NCBI GenBank assembly: GCA_017622395.1
Contig: JAGARF010000224.1
Location: forward strand, 1 to 5,590
Direction: 5' to 3'
Length of the DNA: 5,590 bases
DNA from: Clostridia bacterium
GTDB lineage: Bacteria; Bacillota; Clostridia; RGIG6154
Shown: positions 4,274-5,590 of the stretch, piece by piece
Layout: each line of letters begins with the position of its first letter
How positions within the stretch are numbered: position 1 is the first letter of the stretch
Program-made: the position numbers and the translations under genes
The notes under the pieces: generated by a model
What the model was told of the DNA's origin: nothing
The model's database searches: none
The model's input: only the letters and a program-made list of their open reading frames with translations

Positions 4274-5492
4274 TATGGAAAAATATGATGTTATAGTTAT
4301 AGGCGGCGGGCCTGCCGGTATGATGGCGGCAGGTACAGCGGCAAATAACGGTAAAAGAGTTCTTCTTATTGAAAAAAATGATATGCTTGGCAGAAAGCTG
4401 AGAATAACAGGCAAGGGCAGATGTAATATAACAAACACTGCAGATGATGAAACCTTTTTTGATAATCTCCCTAAAAACAGCAAGTTTATGTTCAGCTCAT
4501 ATTATAATTTCAACAATTATGATGTTATTGATTTTTTTAATACACTTGGAGTTGAAACTGTAGAAGAAAGGGGAGGCAGGGTTTTCCCTAAATCAGAAAA
4601 GGCCATTGATGTTGTTAATGCAATGATTAAATTCATTAAGGATGCAAAAGTATCGGCTAAAAAAGATAAGGTTGTAAAAATTCTTGCAGAAGATAACACG
4701 GTATGTGGTGTTAAGTGCGAGAGCGGTGAATACTTTGCAGATAATGTTATAATAGCAACAGGTGGAAGGTCCTATCCATTAACAGGCTCTACCGGTGACG
4801 GATACAGATTTGCAAAAGAACTCGGACATACTGTAACCGAAATCAGACCCTCTCTTGTTCCTGTTGAAACAAAAGATAGCTGGTGTAGGGAACTACAGGG
4901 GTTGTCCTTAAGAAATATCAGTATAAAGCTTGTTAAAGACAGTAAAGAAATCTTTAGTGATTTCGGTGAAATGATATTTACTCATTTTGGAGTATCGGGG
5001 CCTGTGATTTTAAGTGCAAGTGCACACATAACTGATAAAAGCCAATATAAATTAATTCTTGACTTAAAACCTGCACTTGATGAAAAAACACTTGATAAGA
5101 GAATATTGCGTGATTTTGAAAGTTTTTCCAATAAAAACTTTTCAAATGCTCTTGATGAGTTATTACCTAAAAAGCTTATACCTGTAATTGTGGGTTTAAG
5201 CGGTATATCGCCTTATAAAAAAGTTAATATGATAACCAAAGAAGAAAGAGAAACTCTTTTGAAACTTCTTAAAAATCTAACAATAACAGTCAAAAGGTTA
5301 AGACCTATTGATGAAGCCATAGTAACAAGAGGCGGAATAGCGGTAAACGAAATCAACCCATCTACTATGGAGTCAAAGCTTGTTAAAGGACTTTATTTTT
5401 GCGGTGAGGTTATTGATGTTGATGCATATACAGGCGGATATAATTTACAAATAGCATTTTCAACCGGCAGACAGGCGGGAGAAAGTATATAG
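4260..5492 (+). CDS. FAD-dependent flavoprotein, HI0933/BaiN family
   Basis: A 410-residue protein with the full motif set of the HI0933 flavoprotein family (often named NAD(P)/FAD-dependent oxidoreductase, aminoacetone-oxidase family or BaiN). The FAD-binding Rossmann motif GGGPAG is at 15-20, with the ribose-binding Glu38 at the end of the second strand (VLLIEK). The family signature KLRITGKGRCNITN follows (46-59), then ATGGRSYPLTGSTGDG (166-181), FTHFGVSGP (240-248) and TRGGIAVNEI (356-365). The C-terminal FAD contact GEVIDVDAYTGGYNLQ starts at about 382. It should be a soluble cytoplasmic flavoenzyme. One homologue in bile-acid-converting Clostridium has been assigned as a steroid-ring reductase, but most relatives next to cmk have no proven substrate, so none is assigned. 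It overlaps the regulator by 14 bases. The alternative start at 4275 would remove only five residues. Confidence 0.9.
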   Translation: MSINNMEKYDVIVIGGGPAGMMAAGTAANNGKRVLLIEKNDMLGRKLRITGKGRCNITNTADDETFFDNLPKNSKFMFSSYYNFNNYDVIDFFNTLGVETVEERGGRVFPKSEKAIDVVNAMIKFIKDAKVSAKKDKVVKILAEDNTVCGVKCESGEYFADNVIIATGGRSYPLTGSTGDGYRFAKELGHTVTEIRPSLVPVETKDSWCRELQGLSLRNISIKLVKDSKEIFSDFGEMIFTHFGVSGPVILSASAHITDKSQYKLILDLKPALDEKTLDKRILRDFESFSNKNFSNALDELLPKKLIPVIVGLSGISPYKKVNMITKEERETLLKLLKNLTITVKRLRPIDEAIVTRGGIAVNEINPSTMESKLVKGLYFCGEVIDVDAYTGGYNLQIAFSTGRQAGESI

Positions 5493-5496
5493 GAGG
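5491..5496 (+). promoter_or_regulatory. Ribosome binding site of cmk overlapping the flavoprotein stop
   Basis: A perfect AGGAGG shares its first two bases with the TAG stop of the flavoprotein (5490-5492) and lies eight bases before the cmk ATG. This is the strongest such site in the operon and suggests efficient, possibly coupled, translation of cytidylate kinase. Confidence 0.8.
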
Positions 5497-5504
5497 ATAT
5501 TAAA

Positions 5505-5590
5505 ATGAAAATTGCAATTGACGGACCATCAGGGGCAGGCAAAAGCACAATAGCAAAGGCTGTTGCTGCAAAACTTAACTACACATATAT
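5505..5590 (+). CDS. cmk: Cytidylate kinase, N-terminal fragment
   Basis: The first 28 codons are present before the right edge. The protein starts MKIAIDGPSGAGKSTIAKAV, where GPSGAGKST (7-15) is the Walker A phosphate-binding loop. IAIDGPSGAGKS at the very N terminus is characteristic of bacterial cytidylate kinase, which phosphorylates CMP and dCMP with ATP in pyrimidine nucleotide salvage and recycling. The location just after an HI0933-type flavoprotein is common in Clostridia, often with ispH and rpsA homologues further on; that part lies outside the window. The base-binding and lid regions cannot be checked, but no other kinase fits this opening as well. Confidence 0.88.
   Translation, partial: MKIAIDGPSGAGKSTIAKAVAAKLNYTY

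Noticed and set aside
4024..4483. Two minus-strand reading frames opposite the regulator and flavoprotein
   Set aside because: Both lie antisense to well-supported genes, overlap each other and encode no recognisable motif.

Overview
The window looks like chromosomal core-gene DNA from a low-GC Gram-positive bacterium of the Clostridia type. The signs are AT-rich coding sequence with many AGA arginine codons, strong AGGAGG-type ribosome binding sites, and a TepA-type ClpP protease upstream of an apparent SpoIIIE/FtsK translocase, an arrangement known from spore-forming Firmicutes. No exact species can be named from the sequence alone. No phage, transposase, CRISPR, tRNA or rRNA was seen.

Layout. 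On the minus strand, reading leftward, a TepA-like cytoplasmic serine protease (235-861) is followed by the first 56 codons of a membrane protein that is probably FtsK/SpoIIIE (1-170, cut by the window edge). Divergent from these, on the plus strand, is a single-stranded-DNA-binding protein built from two OB folds (976-1596), ending in a clear hairpin terminator (1627-1652). A non-coding stretch of about 250 bases follows (1597-1843). It is packed with inverted repeats and a degenerate 7-base tandem repeat. A convergent minus-strand acyl-ACP thioesterase (1844-2578) ends inside that tandem repeat.

From about 2640 onward everything is on the plus strand and tightly packed. It begins with a good promoter (TTGATT, 17 bases, extended -10 TATAAT), then an RluB-type 23S rRNA pseudouridine synthase (2706-3422), an RpiR/MurR-type SIS-domain regulator (3425-4273), an HI0933/BaiN-type FAD flavoprotein (4260-5492, overlapping the regulator by 14 bases) and the start of cytidylate kinase (5505 to the edge). 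The gaps are +2, -14 and +12 bases, so these four genes are very probably one operon.

How the genes fit together: the left half concerns DNA handling and, by analogy with Bacillus, sporulation or spore outgrowth (SSB, TepA, translocase). The thioesterase acts in fatty-acid metabolism. The right-hand operon groups ribosome maturation, nucleotide metabolism, a redox flavoprotein of unclear substrate and a sugar-phosphate-type regulator. No clearly undescribed multi-gene system is visible. The points most worth a second look are the composite hairpin/tandem repeat at 1662-1859, the back-to-back promoters at 2601-2668 with an inverted repeat over one -35 box, the RpiR regulator inside a housekeeping operon, and the tandem-OB SSB that lacks the usual C-terminal tail.
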